Assembly (NCBI RefSeq): GCF_026212465.1
Contig: NC_080053.1
Location: 3,830,870 to 3,894,869 of the forward strand
DNA length: 64,000 nt
Source: Amaranthus tricolor
Taxonomy: Eukaryota > Streptophyta > Magnoliopsida > Caryophyllales > Amaranthaceae
Reading direction: 5' to 3'
Below, piece by piece: positions 1 to 11,136 of this stretch. Every line of letters starts with the position of its first letter. Within the stretch, counting starts at the first letter, position 1. The translations under genes were made by a program, and so were the position numbers. Below the pieces are notes generated by a model. It made no database searches and was not told the DNA's origin. It saw nothing but the letters and a program-made list of their open reading frames with translations.

Positions 1-852
1 AATCATTTAATTACACTTCTTATTCATGTGAAGTTACATATGATAATTTCTACCACGGGTCAATCGAAAACAACTTTTGTGTTATCACTTATAAGGGTAT
101 AACAAGGGCAAGATTGCGTAGACTCGACCCCCAAAACTCATCCTAGGGTGAGAGTCACTTAATGGTATTGGGATAATGGAATGGAACGAACCTTTTATAG
201 GTCATTCCCAATAGCTAGAATCACATTACAACACCCTTATGAAGATGGAATTAAAAGGCAGTCATCAATAGATACCAGCCTACGTGGTAGTGTACCCCCC
301 CCCCCCCCCCCCCCCTCCCCTCTTTAAATCACACTTAAAACATATATTATAGCTAGTAAAATCTCATACATATGGGTTAATTATGAGGTATAATTAATCC
401 ATAACAACAAAATTCTAACAATACAAGCCAAACATATACTGAGAAGACATCATGTGCTCCAACAACTTGAACGAGTGTCCTCTTGCTCGAACAAGCACAA
501 GGTCTTCCAAAGATTTTTCCCTTGCTTCCAAAATTCGCTCGAACGAGCACTTGCATAGTTCATTTAAGCATACTTGCCAAGAGTGGAGTTCAATCGTTTA
601 AGATATTCTCACTAGATTAAATAAGCATTTTAATATTTCATTTAAATCCAACAACAAAAATAGTGTTTCATTACATGCCTAGTAGATTTGGGGATAGTGG
701 ATGTACAATACCTTACCCTTTCAAAAAGAAAGAAATGGTTTTTGATTGACATAACAAACATTATTTGCAACTTCCATATATAAAAAGCACATATGATTTA
801 AATAGTCACTTTACATAATCTATTATAATTTGAAACTAAAGAATTATAAATA
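1..852. other. AT-rich intergenic DNA with a poly-C run
   Basis: I see no convincing gene. A run of 21 C occurs at 295-315, followed by T and four more C. A palindromic word GCTCGAACGAGC lies near 530-541. Nothing else stands out. Confidence 0.6.
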
Positions 853-1075
853 TTAAGCTCCATCAAGAATAGATAAGTTTTCCATGGTGCAAGATACGCC
901 AAAGTTCTTTGTTATGTCAAGCAACACCCTTAAAGGAGAAACATCCCAATGATAATAAGGAAAATGCAACACGGTAGGTTCCAAATACCTCTTAAAGAGT
1001 TTTCCTTGGTGCAAAATGCGCTGAAGTTCATTATTGTGTCGAGCAACACCCCTCAAGAAGGAGCAAACTCAATGA
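853..1075 (-). repeat. Two-copy direct repeat of about 122 bp, possibly degenerate coding sequence
   Basis: Two diverged copies (about 875-975 and 997-1090) share words such as AGTTTTCC-TGGTGCAA and CAAGCAACACCC at a spacing of about 122 bp. The minus strand is open across both and gives leucine-containing text (for example RVLLDIT, KRYLEPTVLHFP). It could be a remnant of a repeat-containing protein such as a leucine-rich-repeat gene, but I do not recognise the family. Confidence 0.4.
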
Positions 1076-1885
1076 GGAATATGCAACATAGTTGGTTTTA
1101 GATGCAAATACAATCCAGCTATTTCAAACAACTCTCCAAATTTCAACAAATGTTTAAGAAAATGACCCTTATAGGCCCATATTTTCTAACCCCAAAGTGT
1201 ACCAGTTAATTGCTTTACCCTATTATCTATTTTTTTTTTTCCTTTTTCTTAGTTCATGAGTTCGTTAAATTGGCTTATGTATGATGAGGTCATGATATCA
1301 AGCTAAAGTGGTAAGCTTTGACCAACAAAGTAAAAAAAAAAACTATTATTGTGATAGGTGTTAGGTTGAACTTCAAAGTGAGCACATGTTATAGTACTTT
1401 TGGGTCTTGGACCTCATTCAAGGATTTCATATTTCACCTAATGGATACTTAATTTAACAAAGATCAAAGTCATGACTAAAAAAACTAGAATGTTGAATCT
1501 ACATGAATCAATTTAGTTTTCATCCCCAGTTTTGATCTTTCAAGTAGTGTCATTCATTTGCTCTTTGATTTCCTTCATTTAAATTTCTCCTCTTTATAGA
1601 CAAAGATCATAGAAGACAATCTATGCTTTAAATTAACAATCATGCATATCTTTTACCCATCAATTCGTCCTAATCATGTAAAGGTTAGAGAAATTGAATG
1701 GGTGCTAATTTGCAAATAGTAGATGAACATTATTAGTATTTATGAAAACTTAGTGTTCATTACTAGAGTTTAGATTTAGATGTGTGGTTTCTTGTTTATA
1801 CTTGAATCAAAATCAGGGTTTGATTTATTTATTCTTTATGCAGATTGATATTGTTTAAACCAATTGTAACTAATTGGAAGATATT
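1076..1885. other. AT-rich intergenic DNA
   Basis: No open frame, RNA gene or repeat structure that I can support. Confidence 0.5.
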
Positions 1886-2166
1886 GAGTGTGTTTGAAAA
1901 ATGACTTTTACATTGGTTTATCGGTTGATTTTGGGCTTTTTGTTCGTCAAATAGCCAAAACTAGCAATAAATAACTTTATAGCCCACTGAAAAGGTTGCT
2001 TTTAAGCCAAAACCAAAAAGCTACTATGGGAAGCTTTTTTAATTGGTTTTTGGCATTTGGCTTTTACTAATTTATCTTTAATAAATAACCAACAATTAAT
2101 TTTTACCAAAAGCATAATAGCTGGCTCATCAGCCAATATTTCCCAACTTGTCAAATCAAACAGGTT
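1886..2166. mobile_element. Possible MITE with weak inverted ends
   Basis: The left edge (GTGTGTTTGAAAAATGAC) and the reverse complement of the right edge (CCTGTTTGATTTGAC) are partly alike. The interior contains complementary stretches (AAGCCAAAACC and GGTTTTTGGC). This fits a small Tourist-like MITE, but the termini are diverged and no clean target duplication is seen. Confidence 0.35.
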
Positions 2167-3472
2167 TACCAATGTCTAACCAATAGTTATTTGCCAAATA
2201 AACTCATTCTCACCAATCAATGACCATCATAAGCAAAATTACTAGATTAAGAATTTGATTGGCTCTTTTATTAATACACATGATATTTACAAAAAATAAT
2301 GGCACTTATAAACAAAATGATGAAGGAGTCATTGTTTAGTCGGGTCTTGAATCAACGAGGTATTGAATCCAAATTATGACAGAGTCAAAGAATCGATTAA
2401 ATGCATAAGTAGAAAAGTTCAGAAAGAAAAGGAGTTATGTTGCAATCAATGAACTAGGCTAATATGAAAGGAAATGATAATTAGTGCAATAAACAAAGCA
2501 TCAAACAACTAAAACACGAGGATTATGTTGTTCACCTAATTTCGGTACATTTACACTCAGGCTAGAGTTGTATTGATTTGTGTTTTAAGGAAAAAGATTA
2601 AATCTTAAAGGAATTACAATGGAAATTTACGTATTTGGGAGAGAGAATTTACATCAATGGGGATTAAATAAGCAAGCAAGAAGGCTACTAATTATGAGAC
2701 TTTGGGTTACTAAACATATTCTAGGGTATGTAGTATTTATAGGGAAAAGTAAGGCATGACACAAATTAAGAATACAGCACAACAAAAAAACAATAAGAAC
2801 ATGTTTGCTTGAACAAGCGGATGCGGGTACTAGATGTGTTTTGCTTCTTCCATGTAAAAGGTTAATCCCCTCTTGATCCGTGATCTTCCTACAAGTGTGC
2901 TAGTCTGATTCCTTTGATTGTTCTCCAAGGAGGATTCCAATTATCATACTTGTTTTGCCACCGATTTAAATGTGTGTATTATCCAAGTCATGAAGATTTT
3001 TTATCAATGATCAATCCCAAGTCTACCCATGGGCTCTTCTCACCTAAACTACCAAACTTAATTAATTACTTAAGTCTTAATTACTTGGTGAGCCAAAGTT
3101 ACCCAATCCTAGCATAAAGGAATAACGATTTTTTTTCTGATTTCTTGAATGGGCTAGATGGTACATTTGGACCAACATGGAGCCAATAAATGATCATACC
3201 TGCAACAATTGGAGAGAAATCTTTCTCCTTGCTGCAACAAGAAAATTAAGATGGAGAAATCTTGCAAGCCATAAAATTTGCTAGGGTCTTAAGAATATGA
3301 TCACAAGAAAAATGAATGTAAAATTGAGAGGTTCAGTTAAAGTAGCATCAAACTACATAAGACAACAGCAGGAGAAAGCCGAAAAGATAAACAAGTAGCA
3401 AATGAATACAATAGATGCCATATTTTGATGCTAATTCTCATCAACAAGATAACTATGGAAGCTCTCCAGAAA
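2167..3472. other. Intergenic DNA and probable 3' UTR of the minus-strand gene
   Basis: No coding region. On the minus strand near 3200-3240 a short segment is bounded by CAG and a following GTATGATC. It could be a spliced 3' UTR exon of the gene at 3473-4683, but that is only a guess. Confidence 0.35.
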
Positions 3473-4683
3473 TTACTTCTGACATACAGCACAAGCCAAC
3501 ACCATCTTTAATCCCTCGTTTACATCAGTTGACAACGTAGTCCAAGATTTGCAGCTATCTGTTTGGAGTTCTAGTGACTCTAGAATTTCTGACAGTGTCG
3601 TTTCTTAAGTCATTGTGTTAGTTGAATGGATAAAAAGTGTGAGTAACCCATACATCAGAACATAAGATTGTAGGTAGGCCATTCAATGGTACTACCTACG
3701 GCAATTTTTGATGATTCCAAAAGGCTTTTTGGATGATGGAGGCAAAAGTAAATGCCATTCAATTTCTATTCTATATAAAAGTTATCTATAGATTATTCAC
3801 AATATGACGGGCCTGTATATATACTGCGATCCATTTGCTAGAGAGAAAGATTGTAAAAATTCAAACGCTCAAACAATGAATTCAACACATTATACCATTT
3901 CCCAATTTTAGCACCAAAAAATAAAAGATGCAAACTAGACAACACTTTGCTCTTTGAACTTAATAGCACACAGGAGAAAACAAACACAGCAACTACATAG
4001 ATATTAAGACTTCATCCTTCCAATCCAATTTCACATTTGCATGCAGTAACATGTCCACTCATTGTCACACATTTCACTAATCTCGCAAAATGGAAAAATG
4101 CACAATCGTCTGTTTACTTTTAGGCAAACATTAGGCCGTTTTTAGCAAATCCCGAACGTCGGTCCTACTAGGGTTGACAAACTTAACATGTAATACCTAC
4201 AACACCTAACAAAATATTTAACCGTTAAGGATAAATATAACTAAAATGCTCCCAAAATTCTGATTCGTGACCAAATTCGAAAGCCTAGTGAGAGTTTTGA
4301 CGACTTCTAGTCAATTAACCTTAAGTATATGAAAGTTTAACAACTTCAACAACAATAATCCAACCTAACACAACAAAAGTGATAAGCAGAAAAAACAGTA
4401 AGTAAATAGAAATTAATGCAACTTAGTTTTGAAAAGAAAGAAGCATTAAACAGTCAAAGGGAGCACATAAATCAGTCAAAGAAATAGATATTCAGAAAGA
4501 AGTTGGAAATGAAAGCAAATCATTGAAAGAGGAAAGCAAAAAAAGAGAGAAGAGAAACCATGGTTGAAATACGGAACGTTGAGAAGCAGCAGCGGTTGTT
4601 GAAGGTTGAGGAGGAGTTTCTTGGTGTTCTGCAACGGAAGCATCTTCTTCCTCGTCGGAGGATGCGTAGTCAACTAGCGACAT
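3473..4683 (-). CDS. Unrecognised spliced gene, two exons visible
   Basis: A first exon (4683 down to 4559) starts MSLVDYASSDEEEDASVAEH, an acidic serine-rich N-terminus typical of plant nuclear proteins. It ends at an ATG-GTTTCTC donor in phase 2. A last exon (3603 down to 3473) follows a TTAAG acceptor. It reads from TLSEILESLE through KSWTTLSTDVNEGLK to a TAA stop after ACAVCQK. The phases of these two exons do not fit each other directly, so at least one middle exon is missing from my reading. I do not recognise the protein. Upstream (4684-4790) would be its leader. The plus-strand ORF over the first exon is a shadow. Confidence 0.45.
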
Positions 4684-5160
4684 TTCTCAACAGAGATTCC
4701 TCTTTGCGTTTCCACACTTGTACAAAAATGTTGAAGCCGAATTGGGTGTTTGAAAAGGGAGATTGGGATTGGAAATGTATACTTGGAAATCATAATCATA
4801 TCATACTTCTTCCATTTCATAATTTCGTTACATTTTCTATTTTTAGGAATTTCATATTACTTACTATATTTCTGTTTTAGTAATAAAATAATTATTTAAA
4901 GTTCTACCTATCCCTAGTTTTATCCTACTTTATACCTCATTAACTTTTATAACTACCATTATTTAATCTTTATCTATTCCCAACTAAAATTAATATTCCC
5001 TTCATATTCATTTCTCCCATTAAACCACATAATCTCCCATCAAACCCACCATCCCAATTTACACATTCTCCCATTTAAACCCACCTTCCCAACTCCCTCA
5101 CATAAATGATGAGATTGTTTTCCACCGTCAGATGCACATTGCTTTGATCTAACCATTCAT
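4684..5160. other. Shared upstream region between divergent transcription units
   Basis: AT-rich, with no coding sequence. About 40 bp at 4735-4780 recurs with few changes at 23160-23205. The region separates the minus-strand gene ending at 4683 from the plus-strand promoter at 5163. Confidence 0.45.
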
Positions 5161-5162
5161 TT

Positions 5163-5300
5163 AAAACCCTAATTGATCCCACCTCCTATATAAACCTACC
5201 CCCCACCCCAGTCCAAACCCTACTCACTCGTCCATCCCCCATCTCTCTCTCTCAGTCTCTCTCTCACACAATTATAAGAACAAATTGTTGAAATGGTGAT
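5163..5300 (+). promoter_or_regulatory. Plant core promoter and CT-rich leader
   Basis: A telo-box-like AAACCCTAA-type word (about 5165-5172) precedes a good TATA box, TATATAAA at 5187-5194. About 30 bp further on, a C-rich start region and a leader with repeated TCTCTC begin. This order is common in plant housekeeping genes such as ribosomal protein genes. A long leader intron probably starts soon after about 5290. The coding exon it serves is unclear; the best candidate is at 8090-8347. Confidence 0.5.
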
Positions 5301-5671
5301 TTTGGATCTGATTTTAATTCTTTAATACCAATCGTTCACGAAATGGGGATTTGACTTTCTTTGGTTTTGTATTTGGTGTTGCATTAGATATGGGTTTTTC
5401 GAGTTGATCCTGTTGGTTCTGGTATAGTCTTTATACTCTTTGCTTTGATCTATTTCGGTTTAATCATGATCTATTTCGGTTTAATCATCATCTGTTATGG
5501 TCTTTTAACTCTTGGTTCTGATTTGAGTTTTATTATGTAAGATTATCATGATTATCATGATTATTGTTTTCTGATCTGTTTTCCTTTTACTTGCATGTTG
5601 TTATGAGTTCCTCTACATGGGATATGGGTTTTATTTTGTTAGATCTTTATAATATTGCATGTTGTTTTGAT

Positions 5672-6292
5672 TTTGATTATGCTTTTATTTTGATTATCTC
5701 TTTGATTTGGTTTTAATCCGAAAATCATGAACTAATTTTACTACTTCCTCTGATCTGTTTTCCATTTATGATAATCTAGCATGTTGTTTTTATGTTGATT
5801 ATTTTTCAGATTTTAATCTGCTCTGTTGTAGTTTTATGTTATGTGGTTTTGATCTGATGTTGATTTTGATTATGTTTTTATTTTGATTATCTCTTTAATT
5901 TGGTTTTAATCCGAAAATCATGATCTAATTTTACTACTTTCTCTGAACTGTTTTCTATTTATGATAATCTTGCATGTTGTTTTTATGTTGATTATTTTTC
6001 TGATTTTGATATGCTCTGTTGTAGTCTTATGTTATGTTGTTTTGATCTGATTTTGATTTTGATTATGTTTTTATTTTGATTATCTCTTTGATTTGGTTTT
6101 AATTCGAAAATCATGATCTGATTTTACTACTTCCTCTTATCTTTTTTCCATTTTTGATAATCTTGCATGTTTTTTTGTTGATTATTTTTCTGATTTTGAT
6201 CTGCTCTGTTGTAGTCTTATGTTATGTTGTTTTGATTTGATTTTTAATTTTTTTTATGTTTTTATTTTGATTATCTCTTTGATTTTAATCAG
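5672..6292 (+). repeat. Tandem repeat array, period about 191 bp
   Basis: The word TTTTATTTTGATTATCTC recurs at about 5683, 5876, 6067 and 6258, giving spacings near 191-193 bp. Each unit also carries GGTTTTAATCCGAAAATCATGA and TTGATTATTTTTCTGATTTTGAT-like text. The array lies inside the probable leader intron of the unit that starts at about 5220. Confidence 0.75.
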
Positions 6293-7213
6293 ATTTTTAT
6301 TATGTTTATTAATATTGATCAAATTTTTATTATGTCTATTAATTTTGATCTGATTCTGCTTATCCTTTTGAGGCTAAAATGTTATTTTTTTTTATTTATT
6401 GATTTTGATATGTTTTGTTGTAGTTTTATGTTATGTTACACTCATGTAAATGGTTTAATTTTGATCAGATTTTTATTATGTTTATTAATATTGATCAGAT
6501 TTTTATTATGTCTATTAACTTTGATCTGATTTTGTTTATCCTTTTGAGGCTAAAATGTTATTTTTTTGGTTTATTGATTTTGATCTGTTTTGTTATAGTT
6601 TTATGTTATGTTACACGCATGTAAATGGTTTAATTTTGATCAAATTTTTATTATGTTTATTAATATTGATCAGATTTTTATTATGTCTATTAATTTTGAT
6701 CTGATTTTGCTTATCCTTTTGAGGCTAAAATGTTGTTTTTTTGGTTTATTGATTTTGATCTGTTTTGTTATAGTTTTATGTTATGTTACACGCATGTAAA
6801 TGGTTTAATTTTGATCAAATTTTTATTATGTTTATTAATATTGATCAGATTTTTATTATGTCTATTAATTTTGATCTGATTTTGCTTATCCTTTTGAGGC
6901 TAAAATGTTGTTTTTTTGGTTTATTGATTTTGATCTGTTTTGTTGTAGTTTTATGTTATGTTACACTCATGTAAATGGTTGAATTTTGATTAGATTTTTA
7001 TTATGTTTATTCATATTGATCAGATTTTTATTATGTCTATTAATACTGATTTGATTTTTACTATCCTTTTGAGGCTAAAATGTTGTTTTTTTGGTTTATT
7101 GATTTTGATCTCTTTTGTTGTAGTTTTATGTTATGTTACACCCATGTGAATGGTTTAATTTTGATCAGATTTTTATTATGTCTATTAATTTTGATTTGAT
7201 TATGCTTATGTTA
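6293..7213 (+). repeat. Tandem repeat array, period exactly 175 bp
   Basis: ATGTTACAC occurs at 6433, 6608, 6783, 6958 and 7133, so four consecutive spacings are all 175 bp. Units are nearly identical and contain internal sub-repeats (GATCAGATTTTTATTATG). The short ORFs of about 63 aa in each unit are by-products of the repeat and not genes. The array looks freshly amplified compared with the older 191-bp array to its left. Confidence 0.85.
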
Positions 7214-7958
7214 TGTTGAACATTTAGAGTATATAGACCTAGATTTGTATATATTACATACTTAATATAGTAGTGGGACTAAAAATAAATATATTATAAG
7301 TCCAATTAAATGCCTCAAAGAATTTGATAAATCATTACTTTGATTCATAAGTTTTGTTTGATGAATTATTACTTGATTCATAAGCTTTGCTTGGTGAAAC
7401 ATTACTTTGGTTCGTAAGCTTTGTTTGGTGAAACATTACTTTGATTCATAAGCTTTGCTTGGTGAAACACTTTTGTTTCAAAATGAGGTATTGTTTGATG
7501 CATAGCTCTATAAATAGAGGTTGCATGCCAAGGGACATTCCATCCCAATTTCATATCATTTATAATTTCTCTCTTAAGAATACTTTCATTCTTGTTCTTC
7601 CTTTCATTAGATAATATTGGGAGAGTAATTAACTCTTAATATCATCAAAGTTCATAATTCACTACAACACTTGTATTTACTATTGCAATTTCCTTGTGCT
7701 AGGATTTTGTTGTGTAGATTGTATCTCATTGTGAATTTCATTTATCATCCCAAACACCTTTGTAAAAGAAATATCACAATAGGAAAGTGCGTGAACGTCT
7801 TCTACTCATATCAAGTTTCTGAGCGACTTCTTTGATTGCCGCAACCTTTTCTTCATGGTGTCGATTTGGTGATTTACAAAGTAAGGAGTTCCATTGCCAT
7901 CCACACAAGGGAAATACAAATCGGTTTGTTTTATTTGTATTTGCATTATATTTCCAAT
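7214..7958 (+). mobile_element. Insertion in the repeat array, possible solo or truncated LTR
   Basis: The repeat array breaks at ATGTT (7213-7217) and resumes at ATGTT (7959-7963), a plausible 5-bp target duplication. The insert has LTR-like traits: TGTTGAACATT at its left edge, a TATAAATA box at about 7510-7517 and a possible internal LTR end at TATCACA (7778). It also has four short direct repeats of about 35 bp (ATTCATAAGCTTTGCTTGG) at 7330-7475. The part after 7779 is open on the minus strand (about 7774-7971), with text such as EEKVAAIKEVAQKLDMS, which I do not recognise. No TG...CA pair fits the target duplication exactly. Confidence 0.4.
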
Positions 7959-8089
7959 ATGTTACACTCATTTAAATGGTTCTGTTTTTAGTACTGATTT
8001 TGGTTCCATGTAGTTCTAATTTTGGTATATTACTTCCTCTGTTCTGTTTTTGTTGCTAATAAGAATACGTTGTTTGGTTGCCTTTGGAG

Positions 8090-8347
8090 ATGGAAACAAA
8101 GGAAAAATCGCTCGACTCATTAATTGATGTCTAAAGAGAATGTATCAAATATGACAATATCTTTGGTTCGTGGTATGATCATTATTATTTGAATTGTGGG
8201 GAAATAAATTCTCTTGATGATCCTGAACAAGAACTCCTACCTTGGTACTACGGTTTACCAGATGAAGAGAATTATGCATTATTTGAGAAGGTAGAACCTA
8301 AACCAAAGTGGCCACGCAAGACGATAATCCTTGGTCTTCACACATGA
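8090..8347 (+). pseudogene. Short decayed coding exon (about 85 codons, one in-frame stop)
   Basis: A reading frame starts at ATG 8090, directly after a possible acceptor (TTTGGAG). It runs METKEKSLDSLIDV, hits TAA at 8132-8134, and continues in the same frame for 71 codons to TGA at 8345-8347. The text is protein-like (IFGSWYDHYYLNCGE; DDPEQELLPWYYGLPDEEN). Base composition and Trp/Tyr content differ from the surrounding repeats, so it was probably once coding. It may be the coding exon of the unit with the promoter at 5163. I do not recognise the family. Confidence 0.4.
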
Positions 8348-8379
8348 GCATTCTAACTTCTATTTAATTATTTATGATG

Positions 8380-8725
8380 ATGTTTATGCTGATCAAAAAT
8401 GTTGTCTTGTTGGCTATGCTATGATTGTGTCCCATACTTATCTACTTTCTCAATGATGATTGTTATTTGTCTGATGAAATGTGTATATTGTAATGTGTTT
8501 CATTGCCACCTTAGATTACTTGACATGAGCATGAGATATTAATATATTTATAACTTGCTATTTGATGTTGTTTCATTGCCACACCGATTTCTTGGTATGA
8601 GGCTGAAACTTAATAATGTTACTGATTTGGTAATGGTTAATGTGTTTTGTCTCAATGCCATTTCAAGCACTAACATGAGGCTGAAATACTTACATTTGTA
8701 CAATTTCAAATGATGTTAAACATTA
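8380..8725 (+). repeat. Degenerate 3' repeat region
   Basis: Three loose copies of a roughly 90-bp motif (TTTCATTGCCAC followed by ACATGAG or TATGAGGCTGAAA) occur at about 8500-8690. No gene is visible. The region ends where the Sirevirus-derived sequence begins at 8726. Confidence 0.45.
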
Positions 8726-8893
8726 AATCATCATCATCCTTCACTCGTCTTGTTCCACTTTCACAACGTCATTTCATACCCAGTATACTTACTCCCTCAC
8801 GTTACATCGTTCATCATCACTACCTTTTCTTTCTCACTCAACCCTAAACCGTCAGTTTTCTCATTTCTCTTGCTCTTCTCTCTCAAAACCTCC

Positions 8894-10390
8894 ATGAAGA
8901 TCAAGAATCAGCATCCTAAAATGAAACAACCTGTACCTCTTCAAGTCATCTACCCATCTTCTCACACCCCTAAGCCTGAGTCTTCATCAAAAGAACAGGA
9001 GGGAACCCCCATCTCTCCGGAAACACATGCAGGCAGTAAGAGAACAAGAGGATCCAAGACACCTCTAACACGTTCTGTCAAGAAAATCAAGGTAACCCAC
9101 TACTTGAATGCTGAGGAACTATCTAAAGAAATGTCAGTTGGCTTTGGCCTCGACAAAGAGTGGTATGAGACTACAAACTTTCCTCAATTTCACAAAATTC
9201 TACAAACTCAACATTGGGAATCACTCATGGGCGATTACTGCTGCAATCCCATTTACCCTGAAATTATGCGTGAGTTCATCTCTAATTTTTCTATTCATGA
9301 TGGAGTTTGTTCTAGTTCAATTAAAGAAATTGAAATTGAATTTGATAGTTTGACGTTAGGAGAGTGGCTAGGAGTGCCAGCCACTGGTTTTGATGTTTAC
9401 TATGTTGGGTCTAAAATTGCGTTTTCTGGAATAGATGAAAAGGATGTTTGGAGATGTTTAGGTGTTAGGCGAAAGAAAGGTAAAGTGAGTCACAATGTTT
9501 TGTCCCCCTTACACAAGTTACTGTACAACATTGCTCGAAGGTTTATTTTACCACGAAATTCAAAACGTAGTGAGGTAAGTCTTCGAGATGCGACCTTGAT
9601 TTACTGTATGGTGAACAATATAAAGATCAATTTTCCTTCCTTGATGATTTCGCATTTAAATGATTGTATAGCCAAAAGATGTATGGTAGGCTATGGTGGT
9701 TTGTTGTCCTGGATTTTCTCCAAATTTGATGTTCCACTTGGTGATTATAATTTTCCAATGGGTCCCAGTAACATGATAGGTGCAAAATGTTTGAGCAATT
9801 TGCGCCTTCAATTAAATGAGGAAGGGATCCTTGAAAATGCTGTGGAACAGGTTGAGATTGATTCTAATGATGATGAGGAACAGGAGGTAGAGGAGAAGGA
9901 AAAGGAGGGACAGGAGGAAGAGGAAGAAGTTGAAAAGGAGGAACAGGAGAAGGAAGGAGCTGGAGTTAAGGAACAGGAGGTTGTTCCTACTGATAAGGAG
10001 GAAGAAGACAAGGGGATGGGACCTGAAGTTACTCTTGATGATGACTCTAGGGCTGAACCCAGTCTTTTTCCCTCACCAAAGCCAACCACTCCACCATCCC
10101 ATCATTTCCCATCACCACCACCATCACCAACACCAAGATCACCACCACCTGTTCACCCTTTTCAAAAACAAAGCTTTGATCAGACAACCATTCCTACTGC
10201 TCCTTTATACTCTATTCTCCTTAAGCTTGATGATTTGCAGGATCGCTTCTTCAAATTTCAAGATGAAATTCGTGTTTCCTTAGCCTCATTAGCTGACCAG
10301 ATGACTCAAATGGAGGCTCGTCTTGGTGCTAAATTGGACACCGTGGAGGTGGAAACAGAATATGTTGATGAAGATGCTCCTGCTTCCTAG
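8894..10390 (+). CDS. Sirevirus third ORF, upstream copy
   Basis: Same protein as the copy at 18146-19642 except Glu for Lys near the C-terminus (base 10346). I start it at ATG 8894 (MKIKNQHPKMKQPVPLQ). The 48 codons upstream look like a CT-rich mRNA leader although they are open. Order: basic region with nuclear-signal-like KRTRGSKTPLTRSVKKIKV; a globular domain of about 240 residues (from YLNAEELSKEMSVGFG to FSKFDVPLGDYNFP); a Glu/Lys-rich acidic stretch; a Pro/Ser-rich linker; a C-terminal probable coiled coil (SILLKLDDLQDRFFKFQDEI). The globular part resembles the family usually labelled 'putative plant transposon protein'. The copy is intact but separated from any gag-pol on its own side. 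Confidence 0.7.
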   Translation: MKIKNQHPKMKQPVPLQVIYPSSHTPKPESSSKEQEGTPISPETHAGSKRTRGSKTPLTRSVKKIKVTHYLNAEELSKEMSVGFGLDKEWYETTNFPQFHKILQTQHWESLMGDYCCNPIYPEIMREFISNFSIHDGVCSSSIKEIEIEFDSLTLGEWLGVPATGFDVYYVGSKIAFSGIDEKDVWRCLGVRRKKGKVSHNVLSPLHKLLYNIARRFILPRNSKRSEVSLRDATLIYCMVNNIKINFPSLMISHLNDCIAKRCMVGYGGLLSWIFSKFDVPLGDYNFPMGPSNMIGAKCLSNLRLQLNEEGILENAVEQVEIDSNDDEEQEVEEKEKEGQEEEEEVEKEEQEKEGAGVKEQEVVPTDKEEEDKGMGPEVTLDDDSRAEPSLFPSPKPTTPPSHHFPSPPPSPTPRSPPPVHPFQKQSFDQTTIPTAPLYSILLKLDDLQDRFFKFQDEIRVSLASLADQMTQMEARLGAKLDTVEVETEYVDEDAPAS

Positions 10391-10667
10391 TTCTCCTTTA
10401 ATATCTTTTATGTTTTATTGCTACTATCTCTGTCACCAAACAATTTCTTTGCCTTTAGTACCAGCTGGGGTACACATCTTAAACATTGTTAACTTTGATG
10501 AACCTTTTTACATATGTTACTAACTGTTAGGTTTAATTAGTCATTGCTTATCATGTTTGCATTCATTGCTTATGCTCTTTTAATCTGTGTATCCTTATTC
10601 TCTCTTTGACTATAACTATATGTTTAGTGCTGTGGTTTGATTGCTTATCTTCTTTTTGAATGATGTC

Positions 10668-10680
10668 AAAAGGGGGAATA
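10668..10680 (+). other. Extra polypurine tract (upstream copy)
   Basis: AAAAGGGGGAATA lies about 470 bp before the LTR. It nearly matches the true PPT next to the LTR. Repeated PPT-like tracts ahead of the 3' LTR are a described Sirevirus trait. The matching tract in the downstream copy is at 19920-19932. Confidence 0.6.
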
Positions 10681-11136
10681 TTTGGCACAAACTTAAATAA
10701 TGCTTGAGCATGTTTGAGATCTAGTTAAATCTATTATGTTGGACTTATGGATTAAGGTGCTGGTTTGGTTTGTTTCTGATGTTTGTGTTGCTAGTTGTTT
10801 GTTGTTACTCATTGACACTGAAACTAGGTTTCTCATTGCATTAAGGTTTAAGATACTGATTTCTGGTTTTGTTTAGTTGTTTCTAATTTTTTTTTTTTTT
10901 GGTTTATGCTAATTTCTTTTAGCTCTGATTATGGATGATTATGGATTAAATCTGCATTTTTTTTTCATTGTTTGATTTTATGCTGAAATAATATAAAGTT
11001 GTTGTTTTGATTATTTCTAGAGTAACTTGTATCATGATATTTAGTTAAGAAGAGTTGTTTTGATCTCTAACATACTCTTCAACATTGGTTTACTCTATTT
11101 TGTTTTTTTAAGTTTGTTTGAAAGTTTGTCATCATC

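Noticed and set aside
4560..4880. 106-aa plus-strand ORF
   Set aside because: It overlaps the better supported minus-strand first exon, and its second half is AT-rich leader sequence.
6302..6974. Four ORFs of 63-75 aa in the 175-bp array
   Set aside because: They repeat with the array period and encode low-complexity Ile/Leu/Phe text. They arise from the repeat and not from genes.
9808..10089. Serine-rich minus-strand ORF (and its copy at 19060-19341), and plus-strand shadow ORFs at 9930-10283 and 19182-19535
   Set aside because: They are shadows of the Glu-rich and Pro-rich parts of ORF3 in other frames.
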